Source: a virus. From it: DNA of 42,167 nucleotides. Made by a program: the position numbers and the translations under genes. A model generated the notes under the pieces. It was not told the DNA's origin, ran no database searches, and worked only from the letters and a program-made list of their open reading frames with translations. The stretch covers positions 1-42,167 of the IMG/VR virus record IMGVR_UViG_3300018432_000022. The stretch is one strand, 5' to 3'. Below are positions 33,372 to 39,712 of the stretch, piece by piece (positions within the stretch are counted from its first letter, which is position 1; the number at the start of each line of letters is the position of its first letter).

Positions 33372-33755
33372 ATGACCAACGACGAGTGGAGCCCTCGCCT
33401 CGAGGATCGCTTCAAGCACGTCGACAAGCAGCTCGAAGAGCTTCAGCTCGACGTGCGCACATTCGCTCCCGTCGTCGGCCAGGTCGTCGGCCTGGAAGCC
33501 GACGTCGAGGGAGTCCAGCGAGCGCTCACCGACGTGCGCGGCGACCTTCGCGACCTGCAACGCGAATCCGCCGCCGCGGTCCGGCGCGCCGAGGACGCAG
33601 CAGCAGACGCGATCCGTCGCGCGGACTCCACCGCAAACGACGTCATCCGCTCCGGTCGCACCGAGAACCTCAAGCTCATCGGGATCGTGCTCGGAACGTT
33701 CACCACAGTCGTCGTCGGTATCGCGACGGCCCTTCTCACGGGGAAGATCGGATGA
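33372..33755 (+). CDS. holin-like coiled-coil membrane protein
   Basis: A 127-residue protein with a charged, heptad-rich N-terminal two thirds ([20 protein letters not shown] and after) and one C-terminal membrane span ([20 protein letters not shown], about residues 101-120). This layout resembles XhlA-like hemolysin/holin proteins. It opens the lysis cassette. The start is uncertain: ATG 33372 lacks a good ribosome site, and an ATG at 33288 would add a low-complexity leader. The stop overlaps the next ATG in GATGA. Confidence 0.65.
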   Translation: MTNDEWSPRLEDRFKHVDKQLEELQLDVRTFAPVVGQVVGLEADVEGVQRALTDVRGDLRDLQRESAAAVRRAEDAAADAIRRADSTANDVIRSGRTENLKLIGIVLGTFTTVVVGIATALLTGKIG

Positions 33756-34288
33756 GCTCACGCACCGCCAGAATCATCGCCGTACTGCTCGGGCTGCTGC
33801 TCGGCGTCGCGTTTCTCATCGCCGGCGCCGCGTACCGCGAGACCGTGGGTCTGCAGAAGGACCGAGTGCGCTCCAACGCCGACATCCAGCGCATCGCCCG
33901 CCAGGTATTCCCGTCCGAGCGCGAAGGCCGCCGGCAGCTGCTCGACGCGGTCCGCATGTGCGCCGCCGACGCCGAATGCACCGCGCTCTTCCGCGACCTC
34001 GCGCCGCGCGGCATGGCCGGACCACAGGGCGCCCGCGGGCGCGCCGGCGCACCAGGCCGCACGGGGCGCACCGGCGCCCGCGGCTGGCGCGGCCGCACCG
34101 GTATCCCGGGGCCCATGGGACCGGCGGGTCCGCCGGGCGCGCGCGGACCAGCCGGCCGCGGCGCGCCGGGCGCCCCGGGTCAGCCCGGACCGCAGGGACC
34201 GCCTGGCTTGACGCCACCCGTCGGTGACGTCATCGCGCAGCTCTGCCGCGAGGCACCCCTCCTCGCGCGCCTTCTCACCTGTCGCTGA
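33752..34288 (+). CDS. membrane-anchored collagen-like protein
   Basis: A 178-residue protein with an N-terminal membrane span (about residues 8-26, [20 protein letters not shown]), a charged linker to residue 86, then a collagen-like block (87-152). The block has 16 Gly-X-Y triplets, a two-residue break (GR at 135-136) and five more triplets ([15 protein letters not shown]). A short C-terminal part follows with one Cys at each end. It is coupled to the holin-like gene and lies just before the M15 endolysin. A trimeric rod in the envelope is expected; the role in lysis or exclusion is unknown. Confidence 0.75.
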   Translation: MSSRTARIIAVLLGLLLGVAFLIAGAAYRETVGLQKDRVRSNADIQRIARQVFPSEREGRRQLLDAVRMCAADAECTALFRDLAPRGMAGPQGARGRAGAPGRTGRTGARGWRGRTGIPGPMGPAGPPGARGPAGRGAPGAPGQPGPQGPPGLTPPVGDVIAQLCREAPLLARLLTCR

Positions 34289-34309
34289 CCCGGCCCCCAG
34301 GAGGTCCCC

Positions 34310-34960
34310 ATGCCGACGACCATCAACGGGCGCCAGCTCGGCGTCGCGCGCAACGGCGTGTTCACCACCGCGAACACCGACCCGATCGCCGGCGGCCGGC
34401 TCTGGCCCGAGGCCGCGCTGACGTGGAACGCGATGCGCGCCGCGTTCATCACCGACGGCGGGAACCCCGGCCACTTCCGGCCGGGCGGCCCCGCCTCGAG
34501 CGCGCGGTCGATCGTGCAGCAGCAGCACTTCTGGACGCATCAGCCGCCGCCGGCCGCGCGCCCCGGGACGAGCAACCACGGGTGGGGCATCGCCGTCGAC
34601 ATCCCCTACGCCGACGCTCAGGCCTGGCTGATGCGCAACGCGCCGCGGTTCGGCTGGTCGCACGACGAGGGCGCCCGCGTCGGTGAGCGCTGGCACTTCC
34701 GCTACGTCGGCGCGTCCAAGTCGCTGCTGCGCAAGCTCAAGCGCGACCCACTCGCCGGCTACACCGCCAGCGAGAAGCGCTGGATCCGCGAGCTCGACGC
34801 ACTCGCCCGTGCCGGCCGCGGCAGCAGCGACCGCGCTCGCGTGCTTCGCAGCGTCATGACCGAGCAGCGCCGCAGGTTGTGGCGCGCCGCGCAGGACACG
34901 CGCGGCTGGACCACTTCTCGCCGGCGGCGCTACGCGTCGCTGAAGGCCCGCACCACCTGA
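34310..34960 (+). CDS. endolysin 1: M15 peptidase with shared C-domain
   Basis: A 216-residue lysis enzyme. The N-terminal M15 (VanY/D-Ala-D-Ala carboxypeptidase-like) domain has zinc ligands in SNHGWGIAVDI (His90, Asp97) and ERWHF (catalytic Glu126, ligand His129), so it should cut the peptide part of peptidoglycan. The C-terminal segment from about residue 151 (YTASEKRWIRELDA, then RRRLWRAAQ and RRRYASLKA) matches the end of the GH24 lysozyme at 35417, so both endolysins carry the same presumed binding module. ATG 34310 follows AGGAGG. Confidence 0.88.
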   Translation: MPTTINGRQLGVARNGVFTTANTDPIAGGRLWPEAALTWNAMRAAFITDGGNPGHFRPGGPASSARSIVQQQHFWTHQPPPAARPGTSNHGWGIAVDIPYADAQAWLMRNAPRFGWSHDEGARVGERWHFRYVGASKSLLRKLKRDPLAGYTASEKRWIRELDALARAGRGSSDRARVLRSVMTEQRRRLWRAAQDTRGWTTSRRRRYASLKARTT

Positions 34961-34976
34961 CCCAGGAGGACCCAGC

Positions 34977-35420
34977 ATGCCGCTCAACCGCTTCCTCACG
35001 TTCATCAAGCCGTACCTCAACGCGCTCGCCGGCGCGCTCGCCGCGTTCCTCATCGCCAAGGCCAACGTGCTCGGGCTCCCCGGCCTCGGCGAGCACGGCG
35101 ACGAGCTCACCACCGCGATCGCCGCGGCGCTCGCCTGGACCGTCACGCAGGGCGCCGCGCAGCTCGGCGACAGGTCGTGGCTGAAGGGCCATCACCTGGA
35201 GCTCGCCGGCGACGCGCAGGTGCAGGCCGCGGCGTTCGTGGCGGCGGCGCCCGCGCAGACCAGCGCCGCCGGCATCGACCCGGAGCTCGAGGCGCTCGTG
35301 GAGCTCGGCGAGGACCTCCCCGACGACGACGAGGAGTTCGCCGCACCGCCCGACCACGAAGTGCCCTCGACGCCCGACCACGATCTGACCGGCCGCGTCG
35401 ATGAGCCCGACGCGCCATGA
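34977..35420 (+). CDS. membrane protein, holin-like
   Basis: A 147-residue protein with two hydrophobic segments: FIKPYLNALAGALAAFLIAK (about residues 9-28) and a weaker one near TTAIAAALAWTVTQGAAQLG (about 45-64). A long acidic tail (many Asp and Glu, EELPDDDEE-like) follows. Placement between two endolysin genes fits a holin or a membrane partner. It follows AGGAGG, and its stop overlaps the lysozyme ATG (ATGA). Whether it or the 33372 gene is the true holin is unresolved. Confidence 0.65.
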   Translation: MPLNRFLTFIKPYLNALAGALAAFLIAKANVLGLPGLGEHGDELTTAIAAALAWTVTQGAAQLGDRSWLKGHHLELAGDAQVQAAAFVAAAPAQTSAAGIDPELEALVELGEDLPDDDEEFAAPPDHEVPSTPDHDLTGRVDEPDAP

Positions 35421-36079
35421 AGCTCTCCAAGCGCGGCGCCGCGCTCATCGAGGAGTTCGAGGGGTTCGTCGCACACCCCTACCGCGACGCCGTCGGTGTG
35501 TGGACGATCGGCTACGGCAGCACGAAGGGCGTCGGGCCGAACACCCCGCACGTCACGCGGGCGCAGGCCGAGGCACGCATGATGCGCGAGGTCGACGCCA
35601 CCTACGGCGCCGCGGTCAACGCGCTCGGCGTCAAGCTCAACCAGAACCAGCACGACGCGCTCACCTCGTTCGTCTACAACGTCGGGCCCGGCGGCCTCGC
35701 CGCGTCAACGACCATCGGCCGGCGGCTGCGCGCCGGAGACCTGCACGGCGCGGCCAACGCACTCCTGGCTTGGGACAAGGCCGGCGGCCGACGCCTCCCG
35801 GGCCTGACGCGCCGGCGCGCAGCCGAGCGCGCGCTGTACCTCGAGCCCGTCCAGGAGGTCGGGCCCGCGAAGTGGCTGACGCCGTCGGAGCTGCGCTGGA
35901 CCCGCGAGTACGACCGCGGGCCCGACCCGGACCGCCGCAAGGTGCTGCAGATCGTGATGCGTCAGGCGCGGAAGAGAATCTGGCGCAAGGCGCAGCCGGA
36001 GGAGGACGGAGGCGACGGCCGCGGCTGGACGTACGGACACCGCCGCGAGCGCTACCACAGCCTCATGGCCAGATCGTGA
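35417..36079 (+). CDS. endolysin 2: GH24 lysozyme with shared C-domain
   Basis: A 220-residue GH24 (T4-type) lysozyme. The catalytic triad spacing matches T4: Glu15 (EEFEGF), Asp24 (YRDAVG) and Thr30 (WTIGYGST). It cuts the glycan strands of peptidoglycan. The C-terminal about 68 residues (LTPSELRWTREYDRG, then RKRIWRKAQ, GWTYGHRRERYHSLMARS) are homologous to the end of endolysin 1, pointing to a common wall-binding or host-specific module. ATG 35417 overlaps the holin-like gene's stop. Confidence 0.9.
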   Translation: MKLSKRGAALIEEFEGFVAHPYRDAVGVWTIGYGSTKGVGPNTPHVTRAQAEARMMREVDATYGAAVNALGVKLNQNQHDALTSFVYNVGPGGLAASTTIGRRLRAGDLHGAANALLAWDKAGGRRLPGLTRRRAAERALYLEPVQEVGPAKWLTPSELRWTREYDRGPDPDRRKVLQIVMRQARKRIWRKAQPEEDGGDGRGWTYGHRRERYHSLMARS

Positions 36080-36123
36080 CCGGCTCACATCGTCAAACCC
36101 AACACCAGACAGGAGTCCCCCAG

Positions 36124-36213
36124 ATGCCCCAGCTCAAGACCCGTGCCTACCCCATCATCATCGCCGCGATCACCGTGCTTGCCGCCACCGGCGGCGCATT
36201 CCGCATCACCTGA
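36124..36213 (+). CDS. tiny membrane peptide
   Basis: A 29-residue peptide (MPQLKTRAYPIIIAAITVLA and a short tail) with one hydrophobic stretch. AGGAG lies 9 bases before ATG 36124. It is the last rightward gene before the terminator at 36242. It could be a small lysis or exclusion factor, but there is no direct evidence. It is too short for family assignment. Confidence 0.45.
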   Translation: MPQLKTRAYPIIIAAITVLAATGGAFRIT

Positions 36214-36241
36214 GTCACTTCTCAGCTGCAGCACCGAACGG

Positions 36242-36275
36242 GCCGCTTCCCTCCGGGGGAGCGGCTCTTTCGTCG
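36242..36275. terminator. rho-independent terminator of the late operon
   Basis: GCCGCTTCCC (36242-36251) pairs with GGGGAGCGGC (36256-36265, one G-U) across a UCCG tetraloop, followed by TCTTTCGTCGTTCT on the plus strand. It closes the rightward lysis region and can also stop the leftward secreted-protein gene, which ends at 36278. Confidence 0.8.
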
Positions 36276-36277
36276 TT

Positions 36278-36688
36278 CTAGGGGCGAACGCGCAGCCGCC
36301 AGGTGAAGCGGCGGATGATCCGGCTCGTCGGCGGATCGGTGTAGACAATCCGGCGAATCTCACCCACGAACGTGTAGGACAGCCGCGGGTTACCTCTGCC
36401 GTCGAGCCCCGACCAACCCACCGTGCCGCGACCCTCGCGCGCCTGCGTGTCACCGCCGGCCAGCCAGTCACAGAAGAACCGGACCCGCGACCGTCGCCGA
36501 CAATCGATCATCCGGATGAGCACCCCCGCGTCGGACGCGCTGTAGTGCAGCCGGTCGATGATGGTGTTGCGCGTGATCATCTTCGCCTCCGCGCGTGACA
36601 TCGTCGGCGTGCGCTCGGCGGCCGCCACGGGCGCTACAACCAGGCTCGCCAAAGCCGCCGCCATGACGTATCTGCCCACGCGCTTCAT
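36278..36688 (-). CDS. secreted protein
   Basis: A 136-residue protein with an N-terminal signal peptide (MKRVGRYVMAAALASLVVAP, cut likely after AAA near residue 24). The mature part holds two Cys (in MIDCRRR and FFCDW) and an even mix of charged and aromatic residues. A strong GGGAGG precedes ATG 36688 on its own strand. It is transcribed against the late genes, so it is probably a lysogen-expressed or accessory gene, and might change the host surface. No family is recognised. Confidence 0.7.
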   Translation of the reverse strand: MKRVGRYVMAAALASLVVAPVAAAERTPTMSRAEAKMITRNTIIDRLHYSASDAGVLIRMIDCRRRSRVRFFCDWLAGGDTQAREGRGTVGWSGLDGRGNPRLSYTFVGEIRRIVYTDPPTSRIIRRFTWRLRVRP

Positions 36689-36858
36689 ATTCTTCCTCCC
36701 ATAGCTTCCGGATGACTGGGGATTTCGGTTCGTTGCCGAATCGAGTCCGTCCGCGCCACGTTCTAGTTTCCGACGCCCGGAATCGAAGGTCGCCGAGGAC
36801 AGGGGTCATCCGCACGGGGACGGGTGGGGATGCAGCGACTGCACGTAGGGAGACGCAC

Positions 36859-37098
36859 ATGCAGTATCTCCAGCCACCGATTCTCGGTGTCGTCCAGGGT
36901 GACGGGATGTGTGCGGATGATGCCGCGTGGGCGTTGCTCGCGGATGCTGCGGAGAAAGCCCTCACGCTGCCTGGCTTGAGTCCGGACGGTCATCGTCTAA
37001 TTCAGGAGGCTGCAGACTCTTGCCGTCTCGCAGCTGGCCTGCCTCCTCGGCCAGCTCAGCGATCCCCCGGGGCATCGGGATCTCTTCAAGCCGGCTGA
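36859..37098 (+). CDS. hypothetical protein overlapping the repressor
   Basis: A 79-residue protein with a plausible ribosome site (GGGAG) before ATG 36859. The first 55 residues look like a helical protein (DDAAWALLADAAEKALTLPG). Its last 137 bases run antisense over the end of the repressor gene (36962-37339), which is hard to reconcile with both being expressed at high level. An ATG at 36712 with no ribosome site is a longer option. It may be a real short gene or a fortuitous open frame. Confidence 0.4.
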   Translation: MQYLQPPILGVVQGDGMCADDAAWALLADAAEKALTLPGLSPDGHRLIQEAADSCRLAAGLPPRPAQRSPGASGSLQAG

Positions 37099-37339
37099 AG
37101 TCTGCGGTGAACCACGCCATCGGCACCTGGGTGCGCTTGACGATGTACGCGATGTCCTCATCGCTCAGCGTCGACTTCTTGTCGTTGCCCTTCTTCTCGA
37201 GCTTGCGCGCGAAGGTCGCGCGGTCGACATGAATGCCCTCATAGATCTCCTTGTAGGGCACGTCGGCGTAGGCCAGCGCCGCCCGGGCGCGGGCGGCGCG
37301 CTCATGATGCGATAGCCGGAGCACAGAACCGAGGATCAC
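36962..37339 (-). CDS. immunity repressor-like protein
   Basis: A 125-residue protein (GTG 37339; a GTG at 37324 is an alternative) with a helix-turn-helix-like core: VPYKEIYEGIHVDRATFARK (about residues 31-50). It then runs DIAYIVKRTQVPMAWFTADF (about 67-86), a pattern seen in repressors of actinobacterial prophages, and ends in an acidic tail. It faces a Cro-like gene at 37402 across a compact operator set. This arrangement and orientation match a lysis-lysogeny switch. No clear ribosome site precedes the start, so the message may be leaderless or start upstream. Confidence 0.7.
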   Translation of the reverse strand: MILGSVLRLSHHERAARARAALAYADVPYKEIYEGIHVDRATFARKLEKKGNDKKSTLSDEDIAYIVKRTQVPMAWFTADFSRLEEIPMPRGIAELAEEAGQLRDGKSLQPPELDDDRPDSSQAA

Positions 37340-37365
37340 GACGCCGCGGCAACCCGCAAAGAAAG

Positions 37366-37401
37366 TTGCCACGTTTGTGGCACATGTGCTACATATGTGG
37401 C
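37366..37401. promoter_or_regulatory. stacked operators and promoter of the switch
   Basis: Three palindromes overlap in 34 bases: GCCACGTTTGTGGC (37368-37381), GCACATGTGC (37380-37389) and GCTACATATGTGGC (37388-37401). Their centres, at 37374.5, 37384.5 and 37394.5, are exactly 10 bp apart. A candidate promoter for the Cro-like gene reads TTGCCA (37366-37371) and, 18 bases on, a weak TACATA (37390-37395), which would start transcription at or near the ATG at 37402. Binding here would block it. The repressor promoter probably lies leftward. Confidence 0.7.
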
Positions 37402-37623
37402 ATGCCGCTGACCGCCACCCCCCTTCGTGTCGCGCTTGCCCAGGCCGCGATGACGCAGACCGAACTCGCTGCGGCATCGGGCGTCGAGAGGACCAGACTC
37501 TCGAGGATCGTCAACGGTCTGCATTGCGATGAAGCGACTCGCGAGCGGATAGCAGCCGCGCTCGGCCGGAGAGCTCACGAGCTTTGGCCGGAATCAGCGT
37601 CGGCGGAGGCTGAGGTCGCGTGA
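37402..37623 (+). CDS. Cro-like XRE regulator
   Basis: A 73-residue XRE-type DNA-binding protein. The helix-turn-helix is AMTQTELAAASGVERTRLSR (about residues 14-33). It is the first gene to the right of the operators, in the place of cro, and probably represses the repressor gene and its own promoter. There is no ribosome site before ATG 37402, and a promoter-like -10 ends six bases upstream, so a leaderless message is likely. An in-frame start at 37366 would begin inside the operators and is rejected. Confidence 0.78.
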   Translation: MPLTATPLRVALAQAAMTQTELAAASGVERTRLSRIVNGLHCDEATRERIAAALGRRAHELWPESASAEAEVA

Positions 37624-37633
37624 GGGCCGTGGG

Positions 37634-37678
37634 TCAGCACGGCGAGCAAGCTACGCCGAGCGTTCGGCGCCGTGCTGA
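37634..37678 (+). terminator. hairpin after the Cro-like gene
   Basis: TCAGCACGGCG (37634-37644) pairs perfectly with CGCCGTGCTGA (37668-37678) across a 23-nt loop. The loop can fold further: CGCCGA with TCGGCG. It lies 10 bases after the Cro-like stop. It is probably a terminator or an antitermination control point before the membrane and replication genes. Confidence 0.5.
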
Positions 37679-37732
37679 GTTCTGCGCTGAACGTGGACGT
37701 TCGTGCGTTGTTCTTGCGCGTAGGGCGGCGGT

Positions 37733-38080
37733 GTGAGCGTTCAGGTGCCACCGATCGCGGTGCTGCACCCGGCCTGGTTCGGGTTGCTCGCGCTGGTGCT
37801 GGTCGGGCTTGTCGTGTTTGCGTGGGCGTTGGCGCGGATTTCGGCGCTCTCCGATGTTCGTCTTGAAGAGTTGTCCGTCCCGGCTGCCGTTCCCGATCTC
37901 TCTCGTGCGGTGGGCCCGGTCCCCTCCTCTCCTCCTGGGCGGGTCCTTGGCCGGGGCGGGCAGCGTGTTGATCATCGTGCCGACGCGCAGGAGCGCGCGG
38001 CACGCGACACGCTGCGTTGCGCTGGTGCCCGGGTTGATGTCGCGCCGGTCAGGTGCCCGCTGGATCGGGGTGGGTCGTGA
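37733..38080 (+). CDS. membrane-anchored protein
   Basis: A 115-residue protein with an N-terminal membrane span (HPAWFGLLALVLVGLVVFAW, about residues 12-31), then a Pro/Ser-rich stretch and an Arg/Asp-rich, probably cytoplasmic end. It starts at GTG 37733 and its stop overlaps the next GTG (GTGA), which supports this frame over a competing open frame at 37809-38138. The function is unknown. Placement near the switch suggests an early or exclusion-type role, which is inference. Confidence 0.55.
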   Translation: MSVQVPPIAVLHPAWFGLLALVLVGLVVFAWALARISALSDVRLEELSVPAAVPDLSRAVGPVPSSPPGRVLGRGGQRVDHRADAQERAARDTLRCAGARVDVAPVRCPLDRGGS

Positions 38081-38541
38081 GCGCGCCGCCTCGGTTGAGT
38101 CGGTTCACGGCGCGGTGGTTGTTGGAGCGTGCGCATGAGCAGCTCGTGGGGACCGGTCCGCCCGTGTTGCCGGAGCTCTCGCATCAACACCAGCAAGAGC
38201 TCGTGGCGACGTTTCTCGCCGACCGGTCGACGCCGATGCCTTCTGGCCTGAATGACGAGACGCCGGAGCAGCGCGATCGTGAGGTCGAGGCCTGGCGGCT
38301 GCTGGCCGACGAAGCGCGCGCGATCGCTCTACCTCGGCCTCAAGCACCGCCGGTGTCTGTCGCCGCAGTGCCGGTCCGACGGCTGGTGTATGGCGTGGGC
38401 GCGAGCGTGCTGGGTGCGTCAGGTCTTGGGTCGTTGATCGCTGTCGGCGCGTCGGAATTCGCCATCTTCGGCTCCGGCGTCGTTCTTGGGCATGGCCTGG
38501 CTGTCTTCGCACTCGCGCTGTTTCGCTCGGAGAGGGGCTAG
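38077..38541 (+). CDS. membrane protein
   Basis: A 154-residue protein. The N-terminal 100 residues are soluble and helical (SRFTARWLLERAHEQLVGTG and after). The C-terminus has two hydrophobic segments forming a hairpin (VYGVGASVLGASGLGSLIAV and IFGSGVVLGHGLAVFALALF, about residues 108-150). It starts by GTGA overlap with the previous gene. Its last 123 bases lie antisense over the end of the minus-strand membrane protein gene at 38419-38940. No family is recognised. Confidence 0.6.
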   Translation: MSAPPRLSRFTARWLLERAHEQLVGTGPPVLPELSHQHQQELVATFLADRSTPMPSGLNDETPEQRDREVEAWRLLADEARAIALPRPQAPPVSVAAVPVRRLVYGVGASVLGASGLGSLIAVGASEFAIFGSGVVLGHGLAVFALALFRSERG

Positions 38542-38940
38542 CGTGGCGTCGTCGTCGCAGACCAACGGCTCGAGCGCCTTCATGGCGGCCGCGAGCTGTC
38601 CCGAGACGCGTGATCCGGGAGATTGCTCGTCGAGCTGTGTGCCTAGGCTGAGCGTGGCTATCAGCTCGGTGAGCGAGTACCACGCGACGACCGGGAGCCG
38701 GGTGAGGTCGTCGCGGTATTCCGGCCATGCGGCGAGCAGCCGCGTCGTATCGAACCGCGCTATCGAGTCGGTCTGCTGGAGGCCGAGCATCGCTGTCAGT
38801 GCGAGCAGCTCTCCGTGGATGACGCGTGCGGCAGCATTCATCCGTGCTCGCTCTTGGCGACTGAGCATCCATGCCTGGGTGAGGAACGTGATCAGTCCGC
38901 CGGCGACTACGCCGGCCAACCCGAAGATGGCGGCGGTCAT
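38419..38940 (-). CDS. membrane-anchored protein, antiparallel
   Basis: A 173-residue protein. One N-terminal membrane span (AAIFGLAGVVAGGLITFLTQ, about residues 3-22) leads to a soluble helical body (AARVIHGELLALTAMLGLQQ and later) with an acidic, hydrophilic end. ATG 38940 has no ribosome site. A TAGGCT box 8 bases upstream suggests a leaderless or short-leader message. It converges on the 38077 gene and overlaps it by 123 bases. Being on the lysogen strand, it may be expressed in the prophage. The function is unknown. Confidence 0.65.
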   Translation of the reverse strand: MTAAIFGLAGVVAGGLITFLTQAWMLSRQERARMNAAARVIHGELLALTAMLGLQQTDSIARFDTTRLLAAWPEYRDDLTRLPVVAWYSLTELIATLSLGTQLDEQSPGSRVSGQLAAAMKALEPLVCDDDATLAPLRAKQRECEDSQAMPKNDAGAEDGEFRRADSDQRPKT

Positions 38941-38985
38941 GGCGGGCGAGCCTATCCGCGCGGCAGCATCGGTGTGTAGGACGAG

Positions 38986-39021
38986 CCGGGCCCGACACGC
39001 CTGTTCGGTGTGCCGGGCCCG
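38986..39021. repeat. 9-bp direct repeat before the replication operon
   Basis: CCGGGCCCG occurs at 38986-38994 and again at 39013-39021, 27 bp apart. Each copy is nearly palindromic, so they can also pair with each other. They lie in the 119-base gap between the leftward membrane gene (38940) and the rightward operon (39060). They are candidate operator sites for the divergent promoters there. Confidence 0.4.
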
Positions 39022-39059
39022 TGTGCAGCTCAGCGTCCCGACGACGATCGGGAGGCGCT

Positions 39060-39362
39060 GTGGCTGAGCAGATCCTAGACGCTGGCTCGGCGGTCGTGCT
39101 TACGAAGCGTGAGCGGATCGCTCGTGCCGAGCTTGTTGTGCGGCGTGCCGAGCGCGCCGTCGATCGGGCCGTGGGTGCCTACCGCGCCGCGGAGACGCGG
39201 CAGCTCGCGCGGCAGGTGAGTCTGCCGGCGACGTCGCGGCGAGTCACGGATGCGAAGGCGCGGACAATCGCGCTGGCACGTGACCTCGCGGCTGCTCGTG
39301 ACCACCTGGTCACGGCCCGTGAGACGCTCGCCGCGGCGCGGGCGCCGGTGGGCCGGTCATGA
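39060..39362 (+). CDS. hypothetical helical protein
   Basis: A 100-residue protein, almost entirely helical by composition and rich in Ala and Arg (AELVVRRAERAVDRAVGAYR and after), so a coiled coil or nucleic-acid-binding helix bundle is possible. GTG 39060 follows GGGAGG. It is the first gene of the rightward block that contains the replication genes. The ATGA overlap with the next gene suggests coupling. No family is recognised. Confidence 0.6.
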   Translation: MAEQILDAGSAVVLTKRERIARAELVVRRAERAVDRAVGAYRAAETRQLARQVSLPATSRRVTDAKARTIALARDLAAARDHLVTARETLAAARAPVGRS

Positions 39363-39712
39363 GCTGGCCGAAGATGTCGCCCGAGTTGGAGCGCGCGTGC
39401 GCGTTCGCGGCGATCACGAACCGTGGTGGCGTGCAGGAATGGATGCTCTGGGCCGGCTGGGTGCAGCACGTCGGCTGCCATGTGTGCGCGGATGAGGGGT
39501 CGGCCGCGGCGTGCTGGGGCGTCGAGGGATGCCACGGCTTCGCGGAGGACTGCGGGTGCGTGGAGTGCGTCGGCCTGGAGGAGGCCGAGCGTGAGCGTGA
39601 CCGTGCGCTGCGGGTGCTGGCCGAGGACATCGCGCGGCCCGCCGCGCTGTGTGACGAGCTGGCCCGGGTGGGCGAGCAGATCGATCAACCGATGGATGGG
39701 AGACCTGGATGA
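39359..39712 (+). CDS. cysteine-rich protein
   Basis: A 117-residue protein with a Cys/His/Trp-rich core: CHVCADEG (about residues 40-47), ACWGVEGCHG (51-60) and DCGCVECVG (64-72). This could form one or two zinc sites. A helical, acidic C-terminus follows. ATG 39359 overlaps the previous stop (ATGA), and its own end overlaps the initiator ATG. Its place just before the replication initiator suggests a DNA-linked role, but no family is recognised. Confidence 0.6.
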   Translation: MSWPKMSPELERACAFAAITNRGGVQEWMLWAGWVQHVGCHVCADEGSAAACWGVEGCHGFAEDCGCVECVGLEEAERERDRALRVLAEDIARPAALCDELARVGEQIDQPMDGRPG

